This document shows, one piece after another, positions 40,895 through 49,700 of a DNA stretch of 64,000 nt. A model generated the notes under the pieces. That model was given only the letters and a program-made list of their open reading frames with translations, was not told the DNA's origin and searched no databases. Each line of letters opens with the position of its first letter. Position 1 is the first letter of the stretch. The stretch covers positions 1 to 64,000 of the forward strand of contig NZ_RKQL01000006.1 in the NCBI RefSeq assembly GCF_003843835.1, read 5' to 3'. The translations under genes were made by a program, and so were the position numbers. The stretch comes from Tibeticola sediminis (GTDB lineage Bacteria; Pseudomonadota; Gammaproteobacteria; Burkholderiales; Burkholderiaceae_C).

Positions 40895-40979
40895 TCTCAA
40901 AATGAGAGCAATGAAGGGCCGTTTTTTGCTGGCAAACGGCGGATTTGTTTGATTTTTTGGCCGCAAGGCCCCCTGACCC

Positions 40980-41711
40980 ATGAGCACCACGCATTTCGGA
41001 TTCGAGACGGTCGACGAGCAAGAGAAGGCCCAACGCGTGCGGCGCGTGTTCGACAGCGTCGCGCCCAAGTACGACCTGATGAACGACCTGATGTCGGCAG
41101 GGCTGCATCGTCTTTGGAAGGCGTACACGGTCATGGTGGCCGACGTCCGCGAGGGCCACCAGGTGCTCGACATCGCTGGCGGAACGGGCGACCTCGCGCT
41201 GGCTTTCGCCCGTAAGGTCGGCACGCGTGGCTGCGTCGTGCACACCGACATCAACGAATCCATGTTGCGTGTCGGGCGCGACCGGCTGCTCGATGCCGGC
41301 GTCGTGTTGCCCACCGTGGTTTGCGACGCCGAACAATTGCCATTTCCCGATGCGCGCTTCGACCGGGTCAGCGTCGCCTTCGGCCTGCGCAACATGACCC
41401 ACAAGGACGTGGCGCTGCGCGAGATGAATCGCGTGCTCAAGCCCGGTGGCAAGCTGCTCGTGCTCGAGTTCTCGAAAGTGGCCAAGCCACTCGAAAAGGC
41501 CTACGACTGGTATTCGTTCAAGGTACTGCCGACCTTGGGCCGATGGGTGGCGGGCGACGACGCCAGTTACCGCTACCTCGCCGAGTCCATACGCATGCAC
41601 CCGGACCAAGAAGCGCTCAAAGCCCTCATGAAACAAACCGGCTTTGGTCATGTGGATTACCACAACCTCACCGGTGGCATCGTCGCGCTTCATGTTGGAA
41701 TCAAGTGCTAG
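40980..41711 (+). CDS. ubiE: Ubiquinone/menaquinone C-methyltransferase UbiE
   Basis: 243 residues. [20 protein letters not shown] leads into the class I SAM fold ([16 protein letters not shown], about 60-75), followed by [13 protein letters not shown] upstream and [20 protein letters not shown]. It methylates C2 of the demethoxyquinone ring. It starts a run of quinone genes interrupted by a Tim44-like gene. Confidence 0.96.
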   Translation: MSTTHFGFETVDEQEKAQRVRRVFDSVAPKYDLMNDLMSAGLHRLWKAYTVMVADVREGHQVLDIAGGTGDLALAFARKVGTRGCVVHTDINESMLRVGRDRLLDAGVVLPTVVCDAEQLPFPDARFDRVSVAFGLRNMTHKDVALREMNRVLKPGGKLLVLEFSKVAKPLEKAYDWYSFKVLPTLGRWVAGDDASYRYLAESIRMHPDQEALKALMKQTGFGHVDYHNLTGGIVALHVGIKC

Positions 41712-41872
41712 GGCAACCCTGAGCCAGTCCCTCGCGCGCTGCGCATCCCGGCCGCGGGCGGTCTGCGTCGTTGCAAATCCTCGCCATAGCTGCGGCTATG
41801 GCTGCGGTTTGCGCCTCGCATCCCATCCCGCGGCCGGGCGCGCACCATCGCGGGAACTGATTCAGGGTTGCC
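41712..41872. repeat. Family A intergenic repeat, full copy A2
   Basis: 161 bp with termini GGCAACCCTGA and TCAGGGTTGCC. Other copies have GGCAACGCTGA/TCAGCGTTGCC, so both arms changed together. The core at 41770-41816 has GCCATAGC-TGCG-GCTATGGC. It starts one base after the ubiE stop. Confidence 0.9.
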
Positions 41873-41875
41873 CCA

Positions 41876-41913
41876 GGCAACGCTGAACTTCAGGCTTTGG
41901 ACTGAGCGTTGCC
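41876..41913. repeat. Family A terminal-repeat hairpin A2b
   Basis: GGCAACGCT and AGCGTTGCC separated by 20 bases, i.e. the family A ends without the interior. It lies three bases after A2 and 29 bases before the next ATG. Confidence 0.7.
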
Positions 41914-41942
41914 TCCACACCGAATCAACCTTGGGAGCACTC

Positions 41943-42914
41943 ATGAAACAACTTTGGTCTGTCGCCCTGGTCCTGGCCCTGGCCCTTGGCAGTCTCGATG
42001 CCGAAGCGGCGCGGCGGCTGGGTGGCGGAAAGTCGATCGGTCAGCAGTCGAGCCAGGTGACGCAGCGCTCGGCGAATCCGAATCCGCCCGCCGCACCGGG
42101 CGCGCCTGCTCAGAGCGCGGCGCCAGCCCAAGCGCCGAAAGCGCCGGCGGCTGCGGCTCCGGCACCGAAGCGCCCTTGGGGCGCGATGCTCGGCGGGCTG
42201 GCCGCGGGTCTGGGCTTGGCATGGCTGGCCCACTCGCTCGGTTTGGGTGGGGCGTTTGGGTCGGTGTTGTTGCTGGTGTTGCTCGGCTTCGTCGTCGTGG
42301 CGGTCGTCGCGGCTTTGATGCGCCGCCGCGCTGCGCCGCAGCCGGCCCTGGCGGGCGCGGCGGGCGCTCCAGGCGCGCTGCGCAGCTACAGCCCGGACAA
42401 GGTGGGCAACGATGCGTCGGCCCGGCCGTGGGAGCGTGACCTCACGCCCGCCGGTGGATCGATGATCGGCTCGGCGCTCGGTACGCCGTCTCAGGCGGGC
42501 GCCCTGGACGGCCCTCAGGGCTGGGGCATTCCGGCGGGCTTCGACGTGGCGGGTTTTCTCGACGCGGCCAAGCGCAATTTCGTGACCCTCCAGGCGGCTT
42601 GGGACCGCGCCGACATGGCGACGCTGCGCTCGATGATGACCGACGCCATGGTCGCTGAAATTCAAGCGCAGCTCGCTGAACGCGAACGCCACGGCTCGGG
42701 CGTGCCGAACCACACCGAGGTCGTGATGCTCGACGCTCGCTTGCTCGGCATCGAGGATCTCGGCGACGCCTATCTGGCCAGTGTGGAGTTCAATGGCGTC
42801 ATCCGGGAGGAACCGGGGGCGGCGCCGACACCGTTCCGCGAAGTCTGGAATCTCTCCAAGCCCAAGCAGGGCCTCAGCGGCTGGCTGGTTGCTGGCGTGC
42901 AAGCCCTGCAGTAA
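41943..42914 (+). CDS. Tim44-like domain protein
   Basis: 323 residues. N-terminal signal/anchor (LWSVALVLALALGSLDAEA), an Ala/Pro/Gln-rich linker, a membrane segment (about 110-135), then a Tim44/MRP-L45-like domain (about 195-322, FLDAAKRNFVTLQAAWDRAD, MATLRSMMTDAMVAEIQAQL). Such proteins are membrane-anchored with unknown bacterial role. GGGAG precedes the ATG at 41943. Confidence 0.85.
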   Translation: MKQLWSVALVLALALGSLDAEAARRLGGGKSIGQQSSQVTQRSANPNPPAAPGAPAQSAAPAQAPKAPAAAAPAPKRPWGAMLGGLAAGLGLAWLAHSLGLGGAFGSVLLLVLLGFVVVAVVAALMRRRAAPQPALAGAAGAPGALRSYSPDKVGNDASARPWERDLTPAGGSMIGSALGTPSQAGALDGPQGWGIPAGFDVAGFLDAAKRNFVTLQAAWDRADMATLRSMMTDAMVAEIQAQLAERERHGSGVPNHTEVVMLDARLLGIEDLGDAYLASVEFNGVIREEPGAAPTPFREVWNLSKPKQGLSGWLVAGVQALQ

Positions 42915-43008
42915 TCCCGATGGTCACACAGCCGGGGTACGCGGCCTCGGCTGTTTGCGAACCCCGCTCGGGGTGGGGCGAGTCGCTTTCAGGGAATAAT
43001 CGCACCCC

Positions 43009-43554
43009 ATGACGACGCCCTTCCCGTTCTCCGTACTCGAGGCTCTCCCGCAAGCCTTGCCTGCTGGCCTCAAGCCTCCGCCCTGGCTGATCCATGAGCT
43101 GCAGCAGCGGCTGGTGCTGCTGCTCAATCATGTGCTGATGCAGGAGCCGGCGGCGATGCAGCGGCTCCAGCGCCTGCACGGCCGGCAGATTCAGGTGGCC
43201 TGGCAGCAATGGGACATCCTGTTGCAGATCACCCCGGCCGGCTTGTTCGAGTCGGTCGAAGCCGGTGAGGTCGCGCCCGATCTGGTGCTGACCGTCAGCG
43301 AACCTTCGCCCTGGGCGGTGGCTCAGATGCTGCTCAAGGGCGAGAAGCCTCCGGTGCGCATCGAAGGTGATGTGCAACTGGCCGCCGAGGTCCAGTGGCT
43401 GGCCGACCATGTGCGCTGGGACGTCGAAGAGGACCTCGCACGCATCCTCGGAGATGCGCCGGCGCATGCGTTGGCCGAGGCGGGCCGCACGCTGCTTGCG
43501 GCCGTGCGGCGTTTCGTCGCAGGCCGCGCCGAGCGGCCGGTCGAGTCCGCATGA
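43009..43554 (+). CDS. ubiJ: Ubiquinone biosynthesis accessory factor UbiJ (SCP2 domain)
   Basis: 181 residues with an SCP2-like lipid-binding fold (about 35-130; [53 protein letters not shown]). UbiJ holds the quinone intermediate for the Ubi complex. Position just before ubiB supports the call. Confidence 0.9.
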   Translation: MTTPFPFSVLEALPQALPAGLKPPPWLIHELQQRLVLLLNHVLMQEPAAMQRLQRLHGRQIQVAWQQWDILLQITPAGLFESVEAGEVAPDLVLTVSEPSPWAVAQMLLKGEKPPVRIEGDVQLAAEVQWLADHVRWDVEEDLARILGDAPAHALAEAGRTLLAAVRRFVAGRAERPVESA

Positions 43555-43585
43555 ACCAGGTGCCCGTCGATCAACGGGGGCGGCG

Positions 43586-45160
43586 ATGAGGCAGCTATGG
43601 CGTGGCGCCTTCATCCTTTGGGTGGCGGTGCGCTTTGGTCTCGACGAACTCGTCCTCAACGCCTTTTCGCATCGGGGGTTGCGGGCGCTCGCGCGGGCCA
43701 CGCGCCTCGGACGCGACCTGAGCGCGCCCCGCGGTCAGCGGCTGCGCGAGGCGCTCGAAGCCTTGGGGCCGATCTTCGTCAAGTTCGGTCAGGTGCTGTC
43801 CACGCGCCGCGACCTGCTGCCGCCCGACATCGCCGATGAGCTCGCGCGGCTGCAGGACCGCGTGCCCCCGTTCGATTCGGCCGTGGCCGTGGCCATCATC
43901 GAGCGCGCGTTTGGTCGCCCGGTCGGCGAAATCTTCACCCGCTTCGAGCGCGAGCCGGTCGCCAGCGCCTCCATCGCACAGGTGCATTTCGCGCGTCTCA
44001 AGGGCCGCGACGGGATCGAGCGCGACGTGGCCGTCAAGGTTTTACGCCCCGGCATGCAGCCGGTCATCGAAAAAGACCTTGCGCTCATGCGCATGATGGC
44101 CGGCTGGGTCGAGCGGCTCAGCGCCGATGGGCGACGCCTCAAACCCCGCGAGGTGGTCGCCGAGTTCGACACCTATTTGCATGACGAGCTCGACCTCGTG
44201 CGCGAAGCGGCCAACGCCGCGCAGTTGCGGCGCAACATGGAGGGGCTCGACCTGGTGCTCATTCCCGAGATGTATTGGGATTACTGCACCAGCGAGGTCA
44301 TCGTGATGCAGCGCATGACGGGAGTGCCGATCAGTCAGGTCGAGCGCCTGCGGGCGGCTGGGGTCGACCTCAAGAAGCTCGCGCGCGATGGCGTCACGAT
44401 CTTCTTTACCCAGGTCTTTCGCGATGGGTTCTTCCACGCCGACATGCACCCGGGCAACATCATGGTCAGCCTGGAGCGGGCCACGTTTGGTCGCTACATC
44501 TCGCTCGATTTCGGCATCGTGGGCACGCTGACCGAGTTCGACAAAGAGTATCTCGCGCAGAACTTCACCGCTTTTTTCCGCCGCGACTACAAGCGCGTGG
44601 CCGAACTGCACATCGAGTCAGGCTGGGTGCCCCCCGAGACGCGCGTCGACGCGCTCGAGTCGGCGATTCGCTCGGTCTGTGAACCTTATTTCGATCGGCC
44701 GCTGGCCGAGATTTCGCTCGGCATGGTGCTGCTGCGGCTGTTCCAGACCTCGCGGCGTTTCAACGTCGAAATTCAGCCGCAGCTGGTGTTGCTGCAAAAG
44801 ACGCTGCTCAACATCGAGGGCCTGGGCCGTGAGCTCGACCCCGAACTGGATTTGTGGAGCACGGCCAAGCCGTTCCTGGAGCGCTGGATGATGGAGCAGG
44901 TTGGCCCGCAGCGCCTGTGGGAGGAAATGCGCGCCCAGGGGCCGCAGTACGCCAAGATCCTGCCGCAGCTGCCACGGCTGCTGCACGACTATCTGAAGTC
45001 GGATCGGGCGCGGCTCGAGCGCGAAACGCTCGAACTGCTGCGAGAACAGCGCCGCACCAACCGGCTGCTGCAGGCACTGTTGTACGGCGGGCTGGGCTTC
45101 GTCCTGGGTTTGATCGTGATGCAACTCGTCCTGCGCATGCGCTTGTCCGGTGTCCTGTGA
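43586..45160 (+). CDS. ubiB: Ubiquinone biosynthesis atypical kinase/ATPase UbiB
   Basis: 524 residues. The ADCK-type KxGQ motif is in [16 protein letters not shown], with [39 protein letters not shown] and ISLDFGIVG. Two C-terminal membrane helices (about 495-520) anchor it. The start at 43586 ([11 protein letters not shown]) is preferred over an open frame running into ubiJ. Confidence 0.95.
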   Translation: MRQLWRGAFILWVAVRFGLDELVLNAFSHRGLRALARATRLGRDLSAPRGQRLREALEALGPIFVKFGQVLSTRRDLLPPDIADELARLQDRVPPFDSAVAVAIIERAFGRPVGEIFTRFEREPVASASIAQVHFARLKGRDGIERDVAVKVLRPGMQPVIEKDLALMRMMAGWVERLSADGRRLKPREVVAEFDTYLHDELDLVREAANAAQLRRNMEGLDLVLIPEMYWDYCTSEVIVMQRMTGVPISQVERLRAAGVDLKKLARDGVTIFFTQVFRDGFFHADMHPGNIMVSLERATFGRYISLDFGIVGTLTEFDKEYLAQNFTAFFRRDYKRVAELHIESGWVPPETRVDALESAIRSVCEPYFDRPLAEISLGMVLLRLFQTSRRFNVEIQPQLVLLQKTLLNIEGLGRELDPELDLWSTAKPFLERWMMEQVGPQRLWEEMRAQGPQYAKILPQLPRLLHDYLKSDRARLERETLELLREQRRTNRLLQALLYGGLGFVLGLIVMQLVLRMRLSGVL

Positions 45161-45167
45161 AGTTTGA

Positions 45168-45203
45168 GGCAACGCTGAACCCGTCTCTCGCACGCCAACG
45201 CGG
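45168..45203. repeat. Family A half-element A5 (left terminus)
   Basis: GGCAACGCTGAAC followed by CCGTCTCTCGCACG, a degenerate left end. It starts seven bases after the ubiB stop and precedes the symporter gene. Confidence 0.6.
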
Positions 45204-45247
45204 GCACGGATTCCGCATCGCCTGGAGATTTTTTGCGGAGATCCTCC

Positions 45248-46714
45248 ATGTTGATCGGTTTCATCGTCTTCTATCTGCTCGCCTCGGTGGCCATAGGCTT
45301 GCTCGCGGCGCGTCGGGTGCACAACACCGCCGACTACGCGGTGGCGGGCCGCAGCCTGCCGATGGCCGTCGTGGTCGCGACGACGTTTGCGACCTGGTTC
45401 GGCTCTGAGACGGTGCTGGGTGTATCTGCCCGCTTCGTGGATGGTGGCCTGGGCGCGGTGGTCGAAGATCCGTTTGGTGCCTCGATGTGCCTGGTTCTCG
45501 TCGGCCTGTTCTTCGCGGGCAAGCTCTACCCGCGAAAACTCATCACGCTGGGCGACTATTACCGTCAACGCTACGGCCGTGCGGTCGAGGTCACCTGCTC
45601 GCTCATCATTCTGTTGAGTTACCTCGGCTGGGTCGCCGCGCAGATCACGGCGCTTGGCCTCGTGTTTTCGATGCTGGCGCCCGACCATGTGAGCGTCGCC
45701 GGGGGTATGGTTCTAGGGACGCTGGTCGTGCTCGTCTACACGCTCTACGGCGGAATGTGGTCGGTGGCACTGACCGACTTCGTGCAGATGATCGTCATCG
45801 CGGCCGGCTTGCTGGCGATCGCCTGGTTTGCGGCCGACCTGGCGGGCGGGGCGGCTCGGGTGTACACCTACGCCGCGCAGGCGGACAAGCTGCGGTTTTT
45901 CCCCAAGGGCGGCATGCACGACTGGTTGTTCTTCATCGGGGCTGCGATCACGATGATGCTGGGCTCGATTCCGCAGCAGGATGTGTTTCAGCGCGTCATG
46001 TCCTCGCGGAACGTCCAGATCGCCCGCCGCGGCCCCATCGTGGGCGGCCTGCTGTATCTCGGCTTTGCCTTCATTCCGATGTTCGTCGTCACCGCCGCCG
46101 TGCTGGTGATGCCCGAGGCCACGGGTCTGCTCCAGGAAGATCCGCAAAAAGTGCTGCCCACGCTGGTCTTGAACCATATGCCGCCCGTTCTGCAGGTGGC
46201 GTTCTTCGGCGCACTGCTCTCGGCCATCATGTCCACCGCCTCGGCGACGCTGCTGGCTCCGAGCACGACCTTCGTCGAGAACATCTTGCGCAACCTTCGG
46301 CCGGGCATGAGCGACCAGCAAACCTTGCGGGCCATGCGCTTGACGGTGCTGATCTTTACCGCCTGCGTGCTGAGTTATGCGGTCGCGATGCAGGGCACGT
46401 CGATATATGAACTGGTATCCAGTGCCTACCAGGTGCCGCTGGTTGGCGCTTTCGTGCCGCTGGTCGCAGGCTTGTATTGGGAGCGCTCGACGACTCAGGG
46501 GGCGGTCCTGTCGGTGGCGGCGGGCTTGCTGGTTTGGCTGGTTTTCATGTTGACGCCGGCGCTGGGGCAAGCGTTCCCGCAGCAACTCGCGGGGCTGCTG
46601 GCCGCGTTTCTTGGCATGGCGGGGGGCTCGCTCGGGCCGCAGTGGATACGGAACCACACCGGGCATGTCCACCACTTCGAGGCGTCGGCCGAGCCGATCG
46701 GTCGTGGGGCTTGA
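45248..46714 (+). CDS. Sodium:solute symporter (SSS family)
   Basis: 488 residues, about 13 hydrophobic segments. The opening IGFIVFYLLASVAIGLLAAR, the YAVAGRSLP motif, WFGSETVLGVSARF and LGSIPQQDVFQRVMSSR are typical of SSS transporters. Substrate cannot be read from sequence. GGAG at 45237-45240 supports the ATG at 45248. Confidence 0.9.
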   Translation: MLIGFIVFYLLASVAIGLLAARRVHNTADYAVAGRSLPMAVVVATTFATWFGSETVLGVSARFVDGGLGAVVEDPFGASMCLVLVGLFFAGKLYPRKLITLGDYYRQRYGRAVEVTCSLIILLSYLGWVAAQITALGLVFSMLAPDHVSVAGGMVLGTLVVLVYTLYGGMWSVALTDFVQMIVIAAGLLAIAWFAADLAGGAARVYTYAAQADKLRFFPKGGMHDWLFFIGAAITMMLGSIPQQDVFQRVMSSRNVQIARRGPIVGGLLYLGFAFIPMFVVTAAVLVMPEATGLLQEDPQKVLPTLVLNHMPPVLQVAFFGALLSAIMSTASATLLAPSTTFVENILRNLRPGMSDQQTLRAMRLTVLIFTACVLSYAVAMQGTSIYELVSSAYQVPLVGAFVPLVAGLYWERSTTQGAVLSVAAGLLVWLVFMLTPALGQAFPQQLAGLLAAFLGMAGGSLGPQWIRNHTGHVHHFEASAEPIGRGA

Positions 46715-46737
46715 AGAGAGGCTTGGGTGCCTATAAT
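46711..46737 (+). promoter_or_regulatory. Promoter of the FmdB-type gene
   Basis: TATAAT at 46732-46737, 35 bp before the ATG. TTGAAG at 46711-46716 is a possible -35 but gives a short 15-bp spacer and overlaps the symporter stop. Confidence 0.5.
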
Positions 46738-46772
46738 TCAAGGCTTTGCCTTTCACACTGTCCTTTGAAGCC

Positions 46773-47081
46773 ATGCCAATCTACGCTTACCGTTGTGAGT
46801 CCTGTGGTCATGCCAAGGACGTTTTGCAAAAAATGTCGGATGCTCCGCTCACGAAGTGTCCTGCCTGCGGGGCGGAGACCTTTCGAAAGCAGGTCACGGC
46901 GGCCGGGTTCCAGCTCAAGGGCTCGGGCTGGTACGTGACGGACTTCCGCGGCGGTTCCTCAGGCGCCGCCGCCACCGCGACGGCATCGTCCGCTGCGGCG
47001 ACCGAATCCAAGAGCGAGTCGACTGCCACAGCCTCCGCTGGCGAGTCCGGCGCATGCGGCGCGGCCTGCGCATGCCACTGA
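46773..47081 (+). CDS. FmdB-type zinc-ribbon protein
   Basis: 102 residues. PIYAYRCESCGH and CPACGAETFRKQVTAAGFQL form the zinc ribbon of FmdB-family putative regulators, followed by GSGWYVTDF. The tail is Ala/Ser/Thr-rich and ends in CGAACACH, a second Cys/His cluster. DUF502 and aspS follow, the usual arrangement in Burkholderiales. Confidence 0.92.
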   Translation: MPIYAYRCESCGHAKDVLQKMSDAPLTKCPACGAETFRKQVTAAGFQLKGSGWYVTDFRGGSSGAAATATASSAAATESKSESTATASAGESGACGAACACH

Positions 47082-47116
47082 AGCCGTCTCTTTAAGCGCA
47101 TTCGCCCGCACCGCCC

Positions 47117-47764
47117 ATGAAGCGCCGCTTCCAGCAGTATTTCATTACCGGCCTGCTGGTGTGGCTGCCCATGGGCGTCACGATCTGGGTGCTGACCTGG
47201 CTGGTCGGCCTGCTCGACGGCATCTTCCTCGCCATGCTCGGGGCCGTCACGGCGGTCGTCCCGGGCCTGGCCGTCATCACCGAGCCGCTGCGTCATATTC
47301 CGGGGCTCGGGGTCATCCTGGTTGCGTCCGGAATTTTGCTGACCGGCCTTTTCGTTGCCAACATGTTTGGCCAGTGGTGGCTGCGCCAGTGGCACCGACT
47401 GATGACGCGGATTCCCGTGGTCCGCAGCATCTACAACAGCGTCAAGCAGGTTGCGGACACGCTGTTTTCAGGCTCGGGCCATGCGTTTTCCAAGGCCTTG
47501 TTGATCCAGTATCCGCGGCCAGGTTCGTGGACGATCGCCTTTCTCACCGGCAAGCCCGGGGGCGAGGTGGCGGCCCATCTGGTTGGCGAGCACGTGAGCG
47601 TTTACGTGCCGACCACGCCCAACCCCACTTCCGGTTTTTTTCTCATGGTTCCGCGTTCGGACGTCATTGAGCTCGAGATGAGCGTCGACGCGGCTTTGAA
47701 ATACATCATCTCGATGGGTGTCGTGGCTCCGGATGCCGCGGCCAATCGGCCCGCCCACTCCTGA
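47117..47764 (+). CDS. DUF502 membrane protein
   Basis: 215 residues with two N-terminal membrane helices (about 8-30, 60-85), then MTRIPVVRSIYNSVKQVADT and VYVPTTPNPTSGFFLMVPRS, the DUF502 signature. Function unknown. It lies between fmdB-type and aspS genes. Confidence 0.92.
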   Translation: MKRRFQQYFITGLLVWLPMGVTIWVLTWLVGLLDGIFLAMLGAVTAVVPGLAVITEPLRHIPGLGVILVASGILLTGLFVANMFGQWWLRQWHRLMTRIPVVRSIYNSVKQVADTLFSGSGHAFSKALLIQYPRPGSWTIAFLTGKPGGEVAAHLVGEHVSVYVPTTPNPTSGFFLMVPRSDVIELEMSVDAALKYIISMGVVAPDAAANRPAHS

Positions 47765-47822
47765 AGATGTGCCCCCCGGTGTTTCTGGTTGCAGAGGCAT
47801 CTCACTGCGCTGAAAGTCTCCC

Positions 47823-49619
47823 ATGTCCATGCGAACTCACTATTGCGGTCTGGTGACCGAATCCCTCATCGGTCAAAACGTCAGTCTTTGCGGCTGGGTC
47901 AATCGCCGGCGCGACCACGGCGGCGTGATCTTTGTCGATTTGCGCGACCGGGAAGGCTATGTGCAGGTGGTCTGCGACCCCGACCGCCCCGAGATGTTCC
48001 AGGTCGCCGAGGGGCTACGCAACGAGTTCTGCATTCAGGTTCGTGGGGTCGTGCGGGCTCGCCCCGAGGGCACGGTCAATGAGCAGCTCAAGAGCGGCAA
48101 GGTCGAGGTTCTGTGTCACGAGATCGTCGTGCTCAACCCCTCGGTCACGCCGCCGTTCCAACTCGACGACGAGAACCTCTCGGAAACCACGCGGCTGACG
48201 CACCGCGTGCTCGATCTGCGTCGCCCCTACATGCAGCGCAACCTCATGTTGCGCTACCGTGTGGCGATGGCGGTGCGCAAGTTTCTTGACGCGCATGGCT
48301 TTATCGACATCGAGACGCCGATGCTCACCAAGTCGACCCCCGAAGGTGCGCGCGACTACCTCGTGCCGAGCCGCGTCCATCCCGGCATGTTTTTCGCACT
48401 GCCGCAGTCGCCTCAGTTGTTCAAGCAGTTGCTGATGGTGGCGGGCTACGACCGCTATTACCAGATCACCAAGTGCTTCCGCGACGAAGACCTGCGCGCC
48501 GACCGTCAGCCCGAGTTCACGCAGATCGATATCGAGACCTCCTTCCTCACCGAGCAGGAAATCCGTGACCTGTTCCAGGGCATGATCAGCGGCGTGTTCC
48601 AGGAAGTGCTGGGCGTAGACCTGGGCACCTTCCCGGTCATGCCCTATAGCGAAGCGATGCACCGCTACGGCTCGGACAAGCCCGACCTGCGGGTGAAGCT
48701 GGAGTTCACCGAACTCACCGACGTCATGGCCGATGTGGACTTCAAGGTCTTCTCTGGCCCCGCGCAAACGCCTGGTGGTCGCGTGGTCGCCCTGTGCGTG
48801 CGCGGCGGCGCGGAAATGCCGCGCAGCGAGATCGATGCGCTGACCGAGTTCGTCAAGATTTACGGCGCCAAGGGCTTGGCCTGGATCAAGGTCAACGAGC
48901 TCGCCAAGGGCCGAGACGGCCTGCAGAGCCCGATCGTCAAGAACCTGCACGACCGCGCCATCGAGGCCATCCTCACGCGCACCGGCGCGCGCGACGGTGA
49001 CATCATCTTCTTCGGTGCGGACAAAGCGAAGATCGTCAACGACGCCATCGGCGCGCTGCGCCTGAAGATCGGCCACAGCGAACTGGCGAAGAAGAACGGC
49101 CTGTTCGAAGACCGCTGGGCGCCGCTGTGGGTGGTCGATTTCCCCATGTTCGAGTTCGACGAAGAGGAAAACCGCTGGAACGCGGTGCACCACCCGTTTA
49201 CCGCACCCAAGGACGGCCACGAAGACTACATGGAGTCCGACCCCGGCCGCTGCTTGGCCAAAGCGTACGACATGGTGCTCAACGGCTGGGAACTCGGCGG
49301 CGGCTCGATTCGGATCCACCGTGCCGACGTCCAGAGCAAGGTGTTTGCCGCCCTCAAAATTTCGCCCGAAGACGCCCAGGCCAAGTTTGGCTTCCTGCTC
49401 GATGCACTGCAGTACGGCGCGCCGCCGCACGGTGGCCTGGCCTTCGGTTTGGACCGCCTCATCACGCTGATGACCGGCGCCGAGTCGATCCGTGACGTGA
49501 TTGCCTTTCCGAAGACCCAGCGCGCGCAATGTCTGCTCACACACGCGCCGAGCCCGGTCGATGAAAAGCAGCTGCGCGAACTGCACATTCGCCTGCGCAC
49601 GCCGGCAGCGGCAAGCTGA
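47823..49619 (+). CDS. aspS: Aspartyl-tRNA synthetase
   Basis: 598 residues: OB-fold anticodon domain (about 1-105), class II core with [20 protein letters not shown], a GAD insertion domain and [15 protein letters not shown]. It charges tRNA-Asp, and in many proteobacteria also tRNA-Asn. I cannot judge discrimination by eye. Two terminators follow. Confidence 0.97.
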   Translation: MSMRTHYCGLVTESLIGQNVSLCGWVNRRRDHGGVIFVDLRDREGYVQVVCDPDRPEMFQVAEGLRNEFCIQVRGVVRARPEGTVNEQLKSGKVEVLCHEIVVLNPSVTPPFQLDDENLSETTRLTHRVLDLRRPYMQRNLMLRYRVAMAVRKFLDAHGFIDIETPMLTKSTPEGARDYLVPSRVHPGMFFALPQSPQLFKQLLMVAGYDRYYQITKCFRDEDLRADRQPEFTQIDIETSFLTEQEIRDLFQGMISGVFQEVLGVDLGTFPVMPYSEAMHRYGSDKPDLRVKLEFTELTDVMADVDFKVFSGPAQTPGGRVVALCVRGGAEMPRSEIDALTEFVKIYGAKGLAWIKVNELAKGRDGLQSPIVKNLHDRAIEAILTRTGARDGDIIFFGADKAKIVNDAIGALRLKIGHSELAKKNGLFEDRWAPLWVVDFPMFEFDEEENRWNAVHHPFTAPKDGHEDYMESDPGRCLAKAYDMVLNGWELGGGSIRIHRADVQSKVFAALKISPEDAQAKFGFLLDALQYGAPPHGGLAFGLDRLITLMTGAESIRDVIAFPKTQRAQCLLTHAPSPVDEKQLRELHIRLRTPAAAS

Positions 49620-49623
49620 GTAG

Positions 49624-49652
49624 AGACCCGCCGATCGAGCGGCGGGTCTTTG
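49624..49652 (+). terminator. Rho-independent terminator of aspS
   Basis: Perfect 10-bp stem AGACCCGCCG / CGGCGGGTCT with loop ATCGAG, then TTTG, five bases after the stop codon. Confidence 0.85.
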
Positions 49653-49657
49653 AAATG

Positions 49658-49692
49658 CAAAGAAAACCCGGCAGACGCCGGGTTTTTCTTTG
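49658..49692. terminator. Bidirectional terminator between aspS and valS
   Basis: Stem built on AAAACCCGGC-AGAC-GCCGGGTTTT, extended by AAAG/CTTT with one bulged T. A/T runs on both sides allow it to serve the convergent genes. Confidence 0.85.
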
Positions 49693-49700
49693 CGCCCGAT

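Noticed and set aside
40919-40974. Hairpin CCGTTT/AAACGG plus T-rich stretch before ubiE as a terminator
   Set aside because: Six-base stem with a nine-base loop and an interrupted T tract. The later GGCCGCAAGGCC stem is short. Too weak to call, and could equally be an AT-rich promoter region.
42928-42954. ACAGCCG/CGGCTGT hairpin after the Tim44-like gene as a terminator
   Set aside because: 13-base loop and only two following T residues.
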